Part shown: piece after piece, positions 23,397-34,098 of the stretch | Layout: every line of letters begins with the position of its first letter | Position numbering within the stretch: position 1 is the first letter of the stretch | Assembly (NCBI GenBank): GCA_003952965.2 | Contig: CM025851.1 | Location: 23,401,729-23,465,728 of the forward strand | DNA from: Morella rubra | Taxonomy: Eukaryota > Streptophyta > Magnoliopsida > Fagales > Myricaceae | Direction of reading: 5' to 3' | Length of the DNA: 64,000 nt | Translations under genes and position numbers: made by a program | Notes under the pieces: generated by a model | Told to the model about the DNA's origin: nothing | The model's input: the letters and a program-made list of their open reading frames with translations, nothing else | Databases searched by the model: none

Positions 23397-24044
23397 TGTC
23401 AGGAGTTAAGCTTGTGCGCACAACGAGGACCGGGACAGGATCGTCGTCCCAAGACCAGGAAGTCGTGATGTGAACCTCGCCAAGAATAACGAGACCCAAC
23501 AACGAAAGGGAACCCAAGATCGTTCTAGGACTGATTCGAATGGAAGACCTCGACCCGTTGTTTAGGAAAACAAGAACCTCGGTATAGGGAAGACACCACA
23601 AACGGTGGTGGAAACTCCGTTTGAAAATTCGAGATGAACGCCACGGGAAATTTCGATAAGTTCGAGAAGTTCTTCAAAGAACCAAAGAGAAATACTCTCA
23701 CAATTGCATAAAAATTTAAGTCTGCGTTTTTCATTGCTTAGGCACCTATATATAGGTCGTCCAAGACAAGAAAAACCCTAATTACAAATCACCTAATTAA
23801 GGGAACAAAAGCTGGTGCCTAAAGCTATCAAGAAAGGAAACAAAAGGGTGCCTAAGACAAGCTCAACTCCTAAGGAAAGAAAAGGCTGGCGCCTAAACAT
23901 AAAAGGAAACAAAAAATGGCGCCAAACCAGCTACACAATCCGAACCAATAAGGGAAGAAAAAAAGGCGCCTAACTTAACCATTCACACCCTTAAAAAGAC
24001 AAGCCATAAAAAAGGAAAGAAGGTGGCGTGAAAGGGCTAAATCA
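23397..24044 (-). mobile_element. Ty3-gypsy LTR (3' LTR of a truncated element)
   Basis: On the minus strand the sequence runs from about TGATTTAGCCC (24044) to CCTGACA (23397). An 'acctatatatagg' promoter-like box lies near 23745 and a purine run 'caacaaaagga' (24046-24056) precedes it as a plausible polypurine tract. The coding tail at 24062-24343 lies upstream on the same strand, so this is the 3' LTR. The left edge, TGTCAGG on the plus strand, is clear. The other edge is an estimate. No target duplication could be confirmed. Confidence 0.6.
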
Positions 24045-24061
24045 AATCCTTTTGTTGATGC

Positions 24062-24343
24062 TCAATCTTGAGCGGATTCTTCTAGAACGTGAATCAAATT
24101 GACAATCCTTTGTGGTTCACGTGGATCTTGTTCAATGGGCCTCCATGAATTTGCTTGAGCCCATGCCTCTTGAATTAGCCCGTTGAGTAACTCTTTAAAC
24201 TTCTTGGCTTGTGCCCTCGTAACCGGCCCAATGGGAACTTGAACTGGATCCTTTGAGAATGCTCCTTGATTTCCATCAAGTCGCTGATCTGATGATGAGC
24301 TTGGAGAGCCGAATGGAGTACCTGAGGGGACGGCCGATGGCAA
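24062..24343 (-). pseudogene. Ty3-gypsy polyprotein tail (fragment)
   Basis: The minus-strand frame contains 'VPIGPVTRAQAKKFKE' and 'IQEAWAQANSW', then an acidic end with a stop 18 bases before the LTR. The 'GP(V/M)TRA.AK' motif is typical of polyprotein tail segments of plant gypsy elements. Only about 93 residues remain. Upstream on its strand the sequence changes at 24344 to an oppositely oriented Transposase_32 fragment, so the rest of the polyprotein was lost. Confidence 0.5.
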
Positions 24344-24359
24344 AATAGCTTCCAGTGAC

Positions 24360-24747
24360 GCTCTCTGATTTTGACCAGCTTATTGTACGAAGAGCACTCC
24401 CTCTACCAGCTCTTTGAGTACCAGGGATTTTTGCATCAGCTCTCGCCGGTTGAGGGGTTTTGTGTCGACATACTTGTGCACGATTTCTTTTGTGCACTCA
24501 TCTCGGTAGATAGAGCACATGAGGAGCAGGTGGAGGTGCGAGGCGTGCAGTTCTTATTCTCGGTAGACATCATTGTCAATTTCTTGCACTGCCCTTGGCC
24601 CGAGACCCCTGCTTCCCAGTAGTACTCCTGAAGAATGAGCAAAGGACATCAACACAGTACTTGCGGACACTGATGACGGGGAAGAACTCTGCAGTGGTGG
24701 GCAACATAATCAAGCAGAGTGAGTTTAGTATGTTTTGGCGGATTTTG
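24360..24747 (+). pseudogene. Transposase_32-domain gene fragment
   Basis: The translation shows 'FEYQGFLHQLSPVEGFCVD', then 'VHDFFCALISVDRA' and 'VEVRGVQFLFSVDIIVNFLH' in one frame. After a frameshift comes 'LRTLMTGKNSAVVGNIIKQ'. It is closely related to the ORF at 26762-27709 and retains N-terminal sequence missing there. It stops abruptly at 'cggattttg', where CACTA right-end repeats begin, indicating an internal deletion. The role of this domain in plant transposons is unknown. Confidence 0.7.
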
Positions 24748-24870
24748 GGACGCAGCTGTTGGGACAGCGCTTTGGGACGCCATAAACCATCCTAAAAGCT
24801 CTTTTGGGACGGTTTTTGGGGCTTTTGGGACGCTTTTCCTCAGTCCCAAAAGCCCAAATTTCTTGTAGTG
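24748..24870 (+). mobile_element. CACTA right end with GGGACG subterminal repeats
   Basis: A short array of 'tgggacgc/gggac' motifs ends in 'cccaaatttcttgtagtg', whose complement is CACTACAAGAAATTTGGG, a canonical CACTA terminus. The next three bases are AAT. The matching left end is not in view. Its insertion point lies within the intron preceding the NAC exon, 129 bases from the splice acceptor. Confidence 0.8.
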
Positions 24871-24999
24871 AATGTAAGCTGCTTTTGTTTCATCTTCCTT
24901 TATTCTGGGGACAAACTAAACCATTAAGCATCCTGCTAGTCTTACCAATTTTTAATGTTTGCATCACACTGATCAGTCTTGGTTCATTATTCTTTGCAG

Positions 25000-25677
25000 A
25001 TCTCCACTGCTATGGGAGAGACAACTCAGGAAGAGGGATGGGTGGTGTGCCGTTTATTCAAGAAGAAAAACCACCACAAAACCCTAGACAACCCTATTAG
25101 TACATCTAGGACAACAGAAGCAAGAACTCAGAACTACGATTCATTTAGTGGGGGAGCCCTGAAGCCAATACTCCAACACATGGGAAACACTGGCAAGGAA
25201 GAGAATGAAGCAAAACATAGCCCAATATTTCATCCGCTGGTCGACACATGCACGAAAAATGGCTTCCATGAGGAATTCATGAAACTCCCAAGCCTTGAGA
25301 GCTCTAACTCCACTGTCAGCCAAAACTATTATCACCCGATTAATCCAGCAATGATTACAGCAAATGAAGGTTTAGTCACCAACCAGGTGAGTTTCAGTCA
25401 TGGTCCCAACTCTGGTTATCAAATGGATTCAGCTGCTCTCACCAACTGGGCGGCTCTTGATAGGCTTATAGCCTCTCAGCTAAATGACCCCACTGTCACC
25501 TATTTCCCGGATCATGATCTCCAATTACCTACCCTACGATCATCATCATCTTCCAACAGATCCTGCCATCTCACCCAGGACTATAGTACTGAAATCGACC
25601 TCTGGAGTTATGCTCAACCGTCGTCTTCATTCTTATCCTCCGACCCAAAATTCCACGTCCCAAACGTCGCAATATAA
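25000..25677 (+). CDS. NST1: NAC transcription factor, last exon (NST1/SND1-like), partial
   Basis: NST1/SND1 factors are nuclear regulators that switch on secondary cell-wall genes. The exon follows 'tattctttgcag' (acceptor ends 24999) and is open for 225 codons to TAA. It encodes the end of the NAC DNA-binding domain (subdomain E), 'GWVVCRLFKKKNHHK', then the family-specific activation region: 'NWAALDRLIASQLND', 'DLQLPTLRSSSSSN' and the C-terminal 'EIDLWSYAQPSSSFLSSDP'. The length and ending fit a complete third exon. Exons 1 and 2 (NAC subdomains A-D) are not found upstream. Instead, a CACTA end abuts the intron. The locus is either a truncated paralogue or a gene with a transposon-filled intron extending beyond the window. 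Confidence 0.9.
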   Translation: MSTAMGETTQEEGWVVCRLFKKKNHHKTLDNPISTSRTTEARTQNYDSFSGGALKPILQHMGNTGKEENEAKHSPIFHPLVDTCTKNGFHEEFMKLPSLESSNSTVSQNYYHPINPAMITANEGLVTNQVSFSHGPNSGYQMDSAALTNWAALDRLIASQLNDPTVTYFPDHDLQLPTLRSSSSSNRSCHLTQDYSTEIDLWSYAQPSSSFLSSDPKFHVPNVAI

Positions 25678-25785
25678 CGGAATAACCTTCTATATATTTG
25701 TACTCATATTATATAGTTCATGAAGTTAGAGGCTTATTATTACGCACAATTATTTGTGATAATGCTACAAGCGACATGTTAGAAA

Positions 25786-25791
25786 AATAAA
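25786..25791 (+). terminator. Candidate poly(A) signal of the NAC gene
   Basis: AATAAA lies 109 bases after the NAC stop codon in AT-rich sequence, a usual position for a plant near-upstream element. Confidence 0.4.
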
Positions 25792-26149
25792 GGTTATCAA
25801 GTTTTAGATGCGATGGCAATGTCAATCATTATATGTGGTGCATCTCTGACTACCCTTATTTTTCAAATTACTATATAGAAGCATAGCGATCAAATAGTGA
25901 TGTGTTATATTGTCCTTCTAACTACAATGTCCGGCTCACTTTTTCTTCTTCTATGGTGATGAAGATGGTCATGCGGTTAATCATCGATTACCTTTAGGTC
26001 ACGTGGTTTGTCGTTTTGTTTGAGAGGAAGGTGCTGAGCCAATGGCGCCTGGGCTGGTCTGTGCTCTATGACAAAAGGTGCACGAGATGGGCTCCGCGTA
26101 ACATGCATGGCTATCGGAGACCCGCAGAGCAGGAAAGAGAGTGGGAGAG

Positions 26150-26653
26150 AGAGAGAGATTTGCCTTGCATTTTTAGGAAGTCAACAGAGACTCAAAGAGA
26201 AGCAAGCCTTTCATATTTGCCTTGCAAAAAGGGAAACAATACTTGCAGTAGATTAATGTTCGGGTTGAAGTGAAAATTCACGAAGTTGGCAGCTCATTGG
26301 TCGAGCAGTCAAACTTCAAATGGATGCCTCGATAGATAACAATTACTCAACTTCTACAACTTGGCCACCTATGTTCAATCTGATACAACTTTTTTTTTTT
26401 CTAGGCCAATCTGATACAACTTACAAGTGATCTGTTTAGTACCTGTGAGAAGTCAATTTTTACAGTTAGGGAAGATCATTTAATTCCCTATGCCTACCTT
26501 ATTTTTGGGTACGACAGGTCCGTTTTGTCATATTTGAATATTCATTCAATATCACAGCTCCCAAATACAGGTAATTAGCAAAGTAAAAGTGGTATATTTT
26601 GACATGGTACTATTAATTATATGAAATTGATCGTGTTTACCATATCCTTGCAT
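26150..26653. repeat. Copy B of the NAC downstream flank
   Basis: Counterpart of 195-690. A local addition is a T-tract followed by a second 'caatctgatacaact' near 26390-26420. The copy is interrupted at 26653 by the CACTA insertion and resumes at 37486 for about 20 bases before other transposon sequence begins. The bases CAT at 26651-26653 and 37486-37488 are the CACTA target duplication. Confidence 0.85.
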
Positions 26654-26666
26654 CACTACTAGAAAA

Positions 26667-26723
26667 TTGACTTTTAGTGACGAAATTCTAGGTGACGAAT
26701 TGAATTTCGTCACTAAAAGTCAA
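26667..26723. repeat. Perfect 21-bp inverted repeat at the CACTA left end
   Basis: The arms at 26667-26687 and 26703-26723 are exact reverse complements, beginning TTGACTTTTAGTGACG and ending the same on the other strand, with a 15-base loop. The same GTGACGAAA module recurs in direct and inverted form at the right end (37300-37470). Confidence 0.85.
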
Positions 26724-26761
26724 TTTTTAGTGACAAAATGCTATTTTCGTCACAAAAAAAG

Positions 26762-27709
26762 GTTTTGCGTGGACGCAGTTGTGCAAGATTTCTTCTGTGC
26801 ACTCGTCTCGGTCGATAGAGCACCTGAGGTGCAGCTAGAGGTGCGAGGCGTGCAGTTCTTATTCTCGGCAGACGTCATTGCCGATTTCTTAAACTGCCCC
26901 CGGCCCGAGAGCCCCTTTTTCCGGCGGTACCCCTGACGGATGAACAGAGGACATCAGAGCAGGATTTGTGGACGCTGATGACTGGGAAGACCTCTGCAGT
27001 GGTGGGCAGCATAATCAAGCAGAGTGAGTTCAGTGAGTTTTGGCGGATTTTGCACCTTATCTGGACGCCGAACGTCGATGGCAGAACTCATTCCACCGAG
27101 TGCCCGTTCACGAGAGCTCAGTGCATGCTCTTACTGGGTCAGCAGACGCGGATAGATTTTTCGCTGTACATGTTCGAGCTGATTATGGATGAGGCTTGGG
27201 AAATTAAGGAATATAGCCTCCCATACGGCGTGTTTCTGACTCAGTTCCTCATTTCTCGGGGAGTCGTGATCGCTGCCTCGGATACACGTAAGGAGGTTAA
27301 GAGTGCGCTGAACAAGTTCACTCTGTCCAGGAGCCGGGGCCAGGAGGGGGCATTGACTCGACGGTTCGCTCGTAGAGCGGCCGCAGAGGAGGCATCACGC
27401 CTTCGACATCAGCGTCAGAGGCACCTATGGAGACGGGAGCACCTGCAGTGCCTCCTCCATGGGTGGCCCAGCTATTTGCGGACCTCGACAGCCGTGTCGG
27501 CGACTGTGAAGGCCACTCTACAGCCTGTTGAGAGGCAGATGCAGTCATTAGAGGAGCAGCTGAAGGAGCTCCGGACCGCCTTCGATGGGGAGTGCACTGT
27601 GACAATGCTGCGCAACAAGTCGGTCGTGGCTCATATGGCGGACGTCAACGAGCAGCTGGAAGAAATTAAAAAGACTCTGGATGATTTCAAGACGGAGGCA
27701 GATCCATAG
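26762..27709 (+). pseudogene. Transposase_32-domain gene of the CACTA element (5'-truncated)
   Basis: The first frame (to 26936) has 'FCVDAVVQDFFCALVSVDRA' and 'VQFLFSADVIADFLNCPRP'. The second frame (26966-27709) has 'LWTLMTGKTSAVVGSIIKQ', 'CPFTRAQCMLLLGQQTRID' and 'YSLPYGVFLTQFLISRGV', then a charged coiled coil ending in a stop. It starts mid-domain directly after the terminal repeats. Compared with 24360-24747 the start codon, leader and first residues are deleted. A shift near 26936 splits it. It is markedly GC-rich against AT-rich surroundings. The domain is shared with the copia extra ORF and the second CACTA. Its biochemical role is not known. Confidence 0.75.
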
Positions 27710-28097
27710 AGGATTCCCGGAGATATTCCTGATGACGTGGCCACTTTCCGTGATGCTGTTCGACGTTGATGAATTTTTATGTTATTTTTTTATATCTATT
27801 TGGGACATACATTTTGATTTATGGTTTTATTTATCTGTTTGAGACATTTGTGTTTATTTGGATTTGGTTTTTTTATTTACGTATTTGAGACATTTTCTGT
27901 TTATCTGTGGATATGCAGAAGAAACTTTGATTACCATTTACGTGTTTTTCTATTTGTATTTCTTTATCGACACTTATATAAGTAAAATGACCAATATACC
28001 CTTTGGTCGGCAAAAATAACGAAATAAGTGGTTTATCAAATAACTAATATAAAGAATTTAACAAGAAATCATTTTTATTTTTCTGTTTTGCAACTAA

Positions 28098-28765
28098 ATA
28101 CACCGATCGATCGCTAAGTGCACACCGATCCATCGGTGTTATCCGTCGTCGTTTGGGTGCACAACCGATCGATCGCTACATTAGTTTTTCATCTAACCCT
28201 CATTTTTTTAAATAATGTGAGTTTAAATGATTAGAAACATAGAAATATATATTAACAAAGTATGTTAGGATGTATTTAGATTACATAAAAACATATCAAG
28301 TACATATCATTAATTTTTAAGAAAGCATGTATAAGTTATACATGTTGCAACATAGATGCATTTTGTTTGTGTTAGTATGAGTAAGGTATTAAGATGTTAG
28401 AAATTAGTGACATAACGCTTATTTAACACATGATTATAATTCATCAGTATGAGGTATGTATTAATATGATATTATAAGTAAATTAATTTTAATAATTAAG
28501 TCATTTGTTAGGCTAAAAACGTTTTTTAATAATTAGGTTAACCGATCGATCGGTTATTGGCGATCGATCGGTACATAACGGTGTCGTTTAATATTTTGGT
28601 ACCGATGGATCGTTAATTTTGGGGCTTCATGCGACGTCGTTTTAAACGTAACACCGATCGATCGGTAATATTACCGATCGATCGTTCTAAAATCTGGGCG
28701 GGAATTTTAATGCTTGGTGCGATCGATCGGTAATATTACCGATCGATTGGTGTTTATCGCGCTTG
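28098..28765. repeat. CGATCGATCG array, left internal block
   Basis: About a dozen copies of CGATCGATCG or one-mismatch variants, clustered at 28100-28175 and 28538-28760. Several sit in a larger palindrome ACCGATCGATCGGT, and some are joined by 'aatatt'. The spacer 28200-28530 is AT-rich. Confidence 0.85.
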
Positions 28766-29264
28766 AAATGCCAGGATGCTCTAAAGCCGTGGGTGAAGCA
28801 AAAACACACCCACGGCAAGAGGAAACTAGAGACTCGCGGCAAGGAGCTATTTTTCCCTTTAATTTTGTCAAAATACCGTCCTTTTAGTTGTGAGAGTGTT
28901 TAGAAGTCCTTAAGGTTAAGCCCAAGCTCAAATTCATTGGTTTTTTAACCGGGTGAATATTGAAAAATTTGGGCGACATTTGTGAGATTTTGGTGTGAAT
29001 TTAGTTCGTTTTGGTCTACATTTCGTGCAAAAGGTAATATCCTCAACCTACACTACGATTTATGAATGATTTCGTTGGTTATTTGGTGTTATTTTTATTT
29101 GTCTATTCGTGGGTGTTGTGGATTGGATTTGTGTTGATTAGAGCTTCTTAGAGTATTTTTAATATGTATATTAGAATTAGTATTGCATGAGGATGATTTG
29201 TGAGTGTTTTGGGTGTGGATTTGAGTGTGTGGGAGGCTGGCAAGCTGTTTTGTCGATCTGGGTT

Positions 29265-29400
29265 AGTCACGATCGATCACCAGATTCTGACGATCGATCG
29301 TGTGTTAGATGGAGGTTCAGCGATCGATCGTCTATATAATGACGATCGATCGGTCTTGAAATCGATCGATCGTCTATAGTATCGATCGATCGCGGGTTAG
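29265..29400. repeat. CGATCGATCG array, second internal block
   Basis: About seven copies in 135 bases, all close to CGATCGATCG, at intervals of about 18-25 bases. It lies 300 bases before the leader hairpin of TNP2. Confidence 0.85.
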
Positions 29401-29449
29401 GGCAGATTGCAAGTTATTGACCTTGTGTAGCATTTATTCTATTCTCATG

Positions 29450-29650
29450 TTTAATTATTGAAGTGCTTGAGTTCTGGAAATGAATCATGAAGTTTGAGAA
29501 GACTGGAGGATGATTACAGGAGTGTTTTTTTTAATAGTGATACATGTATAATATTTGAGCTTTATATTGAATGTTTGATTATTGAAGTGCTTGAGTTCTG
29601 GAAATAAATTATGCAGTTTGAGAAGCATGGAGGATGAATATTGGAGTGTT
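29450..29650. repeat. Tandem duplication of about 122 bp in the TNP2 leader
   Basis: The block 'attattgaagtgcttgagtt' followed by 'ctggaaat' and 'ttgagaag' at 29452-29530 is repeated at 29574-29650 with few changes. It is non-coding. Confidence 0.7.
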
Positions 29651-29710
29651 TTTGACTTGTTATGTTTGAGTTTATTTTTGGGATATAATGTGTGTACCCT
29701 TAGACCCGTT

Positions 29711-29758
29711 CAAGGGTTAAGACGCGATAAATATGCGTTTATCGCGTAATAACCCTTG
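29711..29758 (+). promoter_or_regulatory. Leader hairpin upstream of TNP2
   Basis: Outer arms CAAGGGTTA (29711-29719) and TAACCCTTG (29750-29758) and inner arms CGCGATAAA (29723-29731) and TTTATCGCG (29738-29746) are perfectly complementary, with symmetrical 3-base internal loops and a 6-base apical loop. It is followed by 'aattgtccacaatatggaca' and 'gtttgag'. A hairpin with different arm sequence but the same position and following motif occurs in the second CACTA at 46325-46367. Confidence 0.7.
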
Positions 29759-30135
29759 AATTGTCCACAATATGGACAGTTTGAGATTGTGTATTCGTGG
29801 TTGGACGAGTTCGGTACTTGTGTCCTGTCCAGTCTTGGAGGAAATTCGGTATCATCTACCTTTTGTCTTCTGGGTATACTACTAGCATTGGTGTATGACG
29901 TCATACAACTATCGTTGATGACGTTTGCCTCCAACGCTGGTGCGTGTATTTGGGGACTGGGGGGAGATGCTGCCGAATTTTTTCGAGGTATGGATGGACA
30001 CAAGTTGAACTGATGTTCAACTCCAAATGCACAATCTTGAATGGGATAGGACCTATCAGCTGGGCTTAAAGTCAAGTTACAATGATTGGGTGTTTATGAA
30101 TTACTTAATTCGTGTATTTTTTTAGATTGGTGGCG

Positions 30136-32955
30136 ATGGATAAAAGTTGGTTTACGAGAAAAATCGGTTTGGTGAAAAGTATGCGGAGGGGGTCCGTGGG
30201 TTTGTCGGTATGGCTGCTTGTTGTGTAGACTCTCGGGGTCAGATCAGATGTCCGTGTCGGAAGTGCAGAAATGTAGTGTTTCAAGTGTTGGATAAAATGG
30301 AAGATCATATATACATTAATGGGTTTGATGTGAGCTATAAGTCATGGGTGTTTCACGGGGAGGGTATTCAACTTACTTCAAAGTTGAGTCAAGAGTCCGG
30401 TGCGAGCTTACCATATAGTGATGATGATTTAGAGGGAGATAACTCTGATAGAATGGAGGAAATGTTAACCGATGTTCGTGCCGGATTAGATGGTGGGGCG
30501 GCAAGGGTTGAAACGGAGAACCCTAATATTAAGGAAACCCCCACTTGGGGACCGAAGGCTTCGACACCACTTAATAAATTATGGGAAGAGGCAGAACATG
30601 AATTGTATCCTGGATGTACCAAGTTTAGTAAGTTGTCATTTACGGTCCGGTTGTTGCACGTGAAGTCGGAGAATAAGTTGTCGGTTAAGGCATTTGATAT
30701 GGTATTACAATTGATTAAGGAGGCATTGCCAGAGGGGGAGACGCTACCGGATCGTATTACGAGGCGAAACAATTGCGAAAGGATCTTGGGTTTAGTTACA
30801 TAAATCCATGCATGTCAGAATGATTGTGTGTTGTTTTGGAAGGAAAACAGTGAGTTAGACAGATGTCCGATATGTGGGGTGTCCGGTGGAAATTCGAAAA
30901 TGATTTGCGCAATCGAATTCCCAGAAAAGTGTTGCGTCATTTCCCTTTAATCCTAGACTTAAACGTTTGTTTACCACAAAAGATGTAGCAATTGACATGA
31001 GATGGCATAAGGAAAAACGGGTCGATGATGGGGAGAGTTTGAGGCATCCTGCAGATTCATTGGTTTGGAAGAATTTTGATAAGGACCACGATTGGTTTGC
31101 TCAAGATGCCCGCAACGTCCGCCTTGGTCTTGCTTCTGACGGGTTTAATCCGTTCGGAAACATGAGCAATGCGTACAGTATTTGGCCGGTCGTTGTGTTT
31201 CCATATAATTTACCCCATGGAGGTGTATGAAGGTCCCATTTTCACTAATGACTCTTCTGATTCCGGGTCGAAAGTCACCGGGAAATGATATTGATGTATA
31301 TCTTCGACCCTTAGTGGAAGAGTTGAAACAACTATGGGAAGATGGAGTTGAGACACATGACGCTTCAGATGGGACGACATTTAAGATGCATGCAGCTTTG
31401 ATGTGGACCATAAATGATTTTCCAGCATATGCCAATTTATCTGGATGGAGTACCAAAGGGAAGTTGGCATGTCCAACGTGTAATTTAGACACTGACTATA
31501 AGTGGTTGAAGCACGGGAGAAGAATGTGTTATATGGGTCATAGGAGATATTTGACACCGGGCATGCATGGAGATATGATGTGGATACGTTCGATGGGAAA
31601 GAAGAACATAGACTTCCGCCTGAGGAGTTAACTGGTGAGGACATATTGGAACAATTGACGCATGTCGGGGAGACTATCTTTGGTAAAGCGTCAGGGAAGA
31701 ATAGGGGAAAGAAGAAACAATCGTCGGAACGTTTGAATTGGACGAAGAAGAGCATATTTTTCCAACTGCCGTATTGGAGTACATTAGGGTTACGGCATAA
31801 CTTGGACGTGATGCACATCGAGAAGAACATATGTGACAACGTGATTGGGACGGTGATGAATATCGAGTTCAAGACCAGAGATTCAGCGGGTGCACGTAGA
31901 GATTTAGCTGAAATGGGGGTCAAAAAAGACTTGCACTTGGTGCATGACGGTCGGGTTGAATTGATGCCTCAAGCGGTGTATACTTTAATTCGGGAAGAGC
32001 GAAGGAGGGCCTGTGAGTGGTTAAAAGACGTGAGGTTCCCCGATGGTTATGCAGCTGAGATTTCACGTTGTGTGAATCTAGATGAGTTGAAGGTTTCTGG
32101 AATGAAAAGTCATGATTGTCATGTGTTCTTGTAGAGGGTTCTTCCAGTGATGATCCGTGGGTTGTTGAAGGAAGACGTGTGTGGCGCAGTGACTGAATTA
32201 TGTTTGTTTTTTCGAGAGTTGTGTTCTCGTACGTTGAAGATTTCTGTATTGCAGAGGATGTCAGAAGATATCGGGATATTTTATGCAAGTTGGAAATGAT
32301 TTTTCCACCCGCTTTTTTTACAATAATGATGCATTTGGCGGTCCACTTACCGCGCGAAGCAATGCTTGCTGGACCAGTACAATATAGATGGATGTATCCA
32401 GTTGAACGGTTGATGGGTCGCTCGAAACGGAATGTGAAAAATAAGTCTCGTCCCGAAGGGTCGATTGCAGAAGCGTATATTGAGAATGAGTGTTCGACAT
32501 TTTGTTCCCAATACCTCCAAGGGGTCAAAACAGTGTTTAATCGCAGAGATCGAAACTACGATTCTGACGGCGATCCCGAGATACAGGAAGGTCATTGGAT
32601 GTGTTCACTCAGAGAATTAGATTGATAGGGGCTGGAAAAGGACATGACATAGACCGAACAGAGTTCAAGAAAGCTCGGTGGTTTGTGCTGAACAATTGCA
32701 AAGGCATCAGCAACTACTTAGAGTAAGTAAAATAAAATTTCATAGGTTTTCTATAATATACATCGTTGATTAACCTTATCATTACAGTGAACACATGGAC
32801 GAACTTCGCGCGCAAGGAGTTGGTAACATTTTCGTATGCATGAGGAACAATTTCCGGATTGGTTCTTAGGGCGAGTAAGTGTTATTGACAAATAATTCAA
32901 ATTAAATTCGTGTATTTGTTTTTAATGACCTTCTAATATATTGTTGTAGGTTCAA
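30136..32955 (+). pseudogene. CACTA TNP2 transposase, N-terminal and catalytic part (broken)
   Basis: TNP2 binds element ends and catalyses excision. The ATG at 30136 starts 'MDKSW', and after a one-base shift comes the Transpos_assoc domain ('IRCPCRKCRNVVF', 'HIYINGFDVSYKSWVFHGE'). Next are the acidic linker, 'LYPGCTKFSKLSFTVRLLH', then Transposase_21 over several frames ('HADSLVW'-like segment near 31050, 'LPHGGV', 'LRHNLDVMHIEKNI' near 31795). DUF4218 follows at about 32150-32625 ('YRWMYPVERLMGRSKRNVKN'). Single-base shifts occur near 30155, 30755, 30810, 31215 and 31575. Stops also occur near 32130 and 32300. The catalytic region is present but not readable in one frame. Confidence 0.88.
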
Positions 32956-34098
32956 AAATTATAAAATCCATGTTCTGAATATTCAATGATGTATTACGTT
33001 GTAATTCCAACGTGACGTTGAAGCACTCGGAATCATGCAATCGACTTCCGCCGGAGTTAACTTGTATTGGAACAATTGGCATGTCGACTATCTTTGGTAA
33101 AGCGTCAGGGAAGAATGATCGTTACGTTTGAATTGGACGAAGAAGAGCAACTGTATGGAGTACGCATAACTTGGACATGCACATGAGAAGAACATATGTG
33201 CACGGTGTGAATATCGAGTTGATTCAACGTAAGATTTGTACTTGCACTTATGCATACAGTAATAATGTGAGGGGTTTTCGGAAAAGTCATGATTGTCATG
33301 TGTTCTTGCGAGTGATGATCCGTTGTTGAAGGAAGACGTGTGTGGCACAGTGACTGAATTATGTTTATTTTTTCGAGAACGTTGAAGATTTCTGTATTGC
33401 AGAGGATGTCAGAAGATATGATAATTTTATGCAAGTTGGAAATGATTTTTCTTTTTTTACAATAATGATGCATTTGGCGGTCCACTTACCGCGCGAAGCA
33501 ATGCTTGCTGGACCAGTACAATATAGATGGATGTATCCAGTTGAACGGTTGATGGGTCGCTCGAAACGGAATGTGAAAAATAAGTCTCGTCCCGAAGGGT
33601 CGATTGCAGAAGCATATATTGAGAATGAGTGTTCGACATTTTGTTCCCAATACCTCCGAGGGGTCGAAACAGTGTTTAATCGCAGAGATCGAAACTACGA
33701 TTCTGACGGCGATCCCGAGATACAGGAAGGTCATTGGATGTGTTCACTCAGAGAATTAGATTGCTAGGGGCTGGAAAAGGACATGACATAGACCGAACAG
33801 AGTTCAAGAAAGCTCGGTGGTTTGTGCTGAACAATTGCAAAGGCATCAGCAACTACTTAGAGTAAGTAAAATAAAATTTCATAGGTTTTCTATAATATAC
33901 AGTCGTTGATTAACCTTATCGTTACAGTGAACACATGGACGAACTTCGCGCGCAAGGAGTTGGTAACATTTCTCGTATGCATGAGAACAATTTCCGGATT
34001 GGTTCTTAGGGCGAGTAAGTGTTATTGACAAATAATTCAAATTAAATTCGTGTATTTGTTTTTAATGACCTTCTAATATATTGTTGTAGGTTCAAAAA
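32956..34098 (+). repeat. Tandem duplication inside TNP2, first half 'shredded'
   Basis: 33450-34098 is nearly identical to 32310-32955. 32956-33450 corresponds to about 31380-32310 in the same order, but with many internal deletions of a few to tens of bases, so about 930 bases are compressed into about 490. Examples of retained islands are 'gacttccgcc', 'actatctttggtaaagcg', 'tttgaattggacgaagaaga' and 'gaagacgtgtgtggc'. The normal gene would continue from 32955 straight to 34099. Confidence 0.85.

Noticed and set aside
28098..29400. CRISPR-like array of short repeats
   Set aside because: Repeats are 10-bp palindromes with irregular spacers in a plant CACTA element. No cas genes. They are subterminal transposon repeats.
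32318..32595. Minus-strand open frames in DUF4218 sequence
   Set aside because: Antisense shadows of TNP2, duplicated because the underlying DNA is duplicated.
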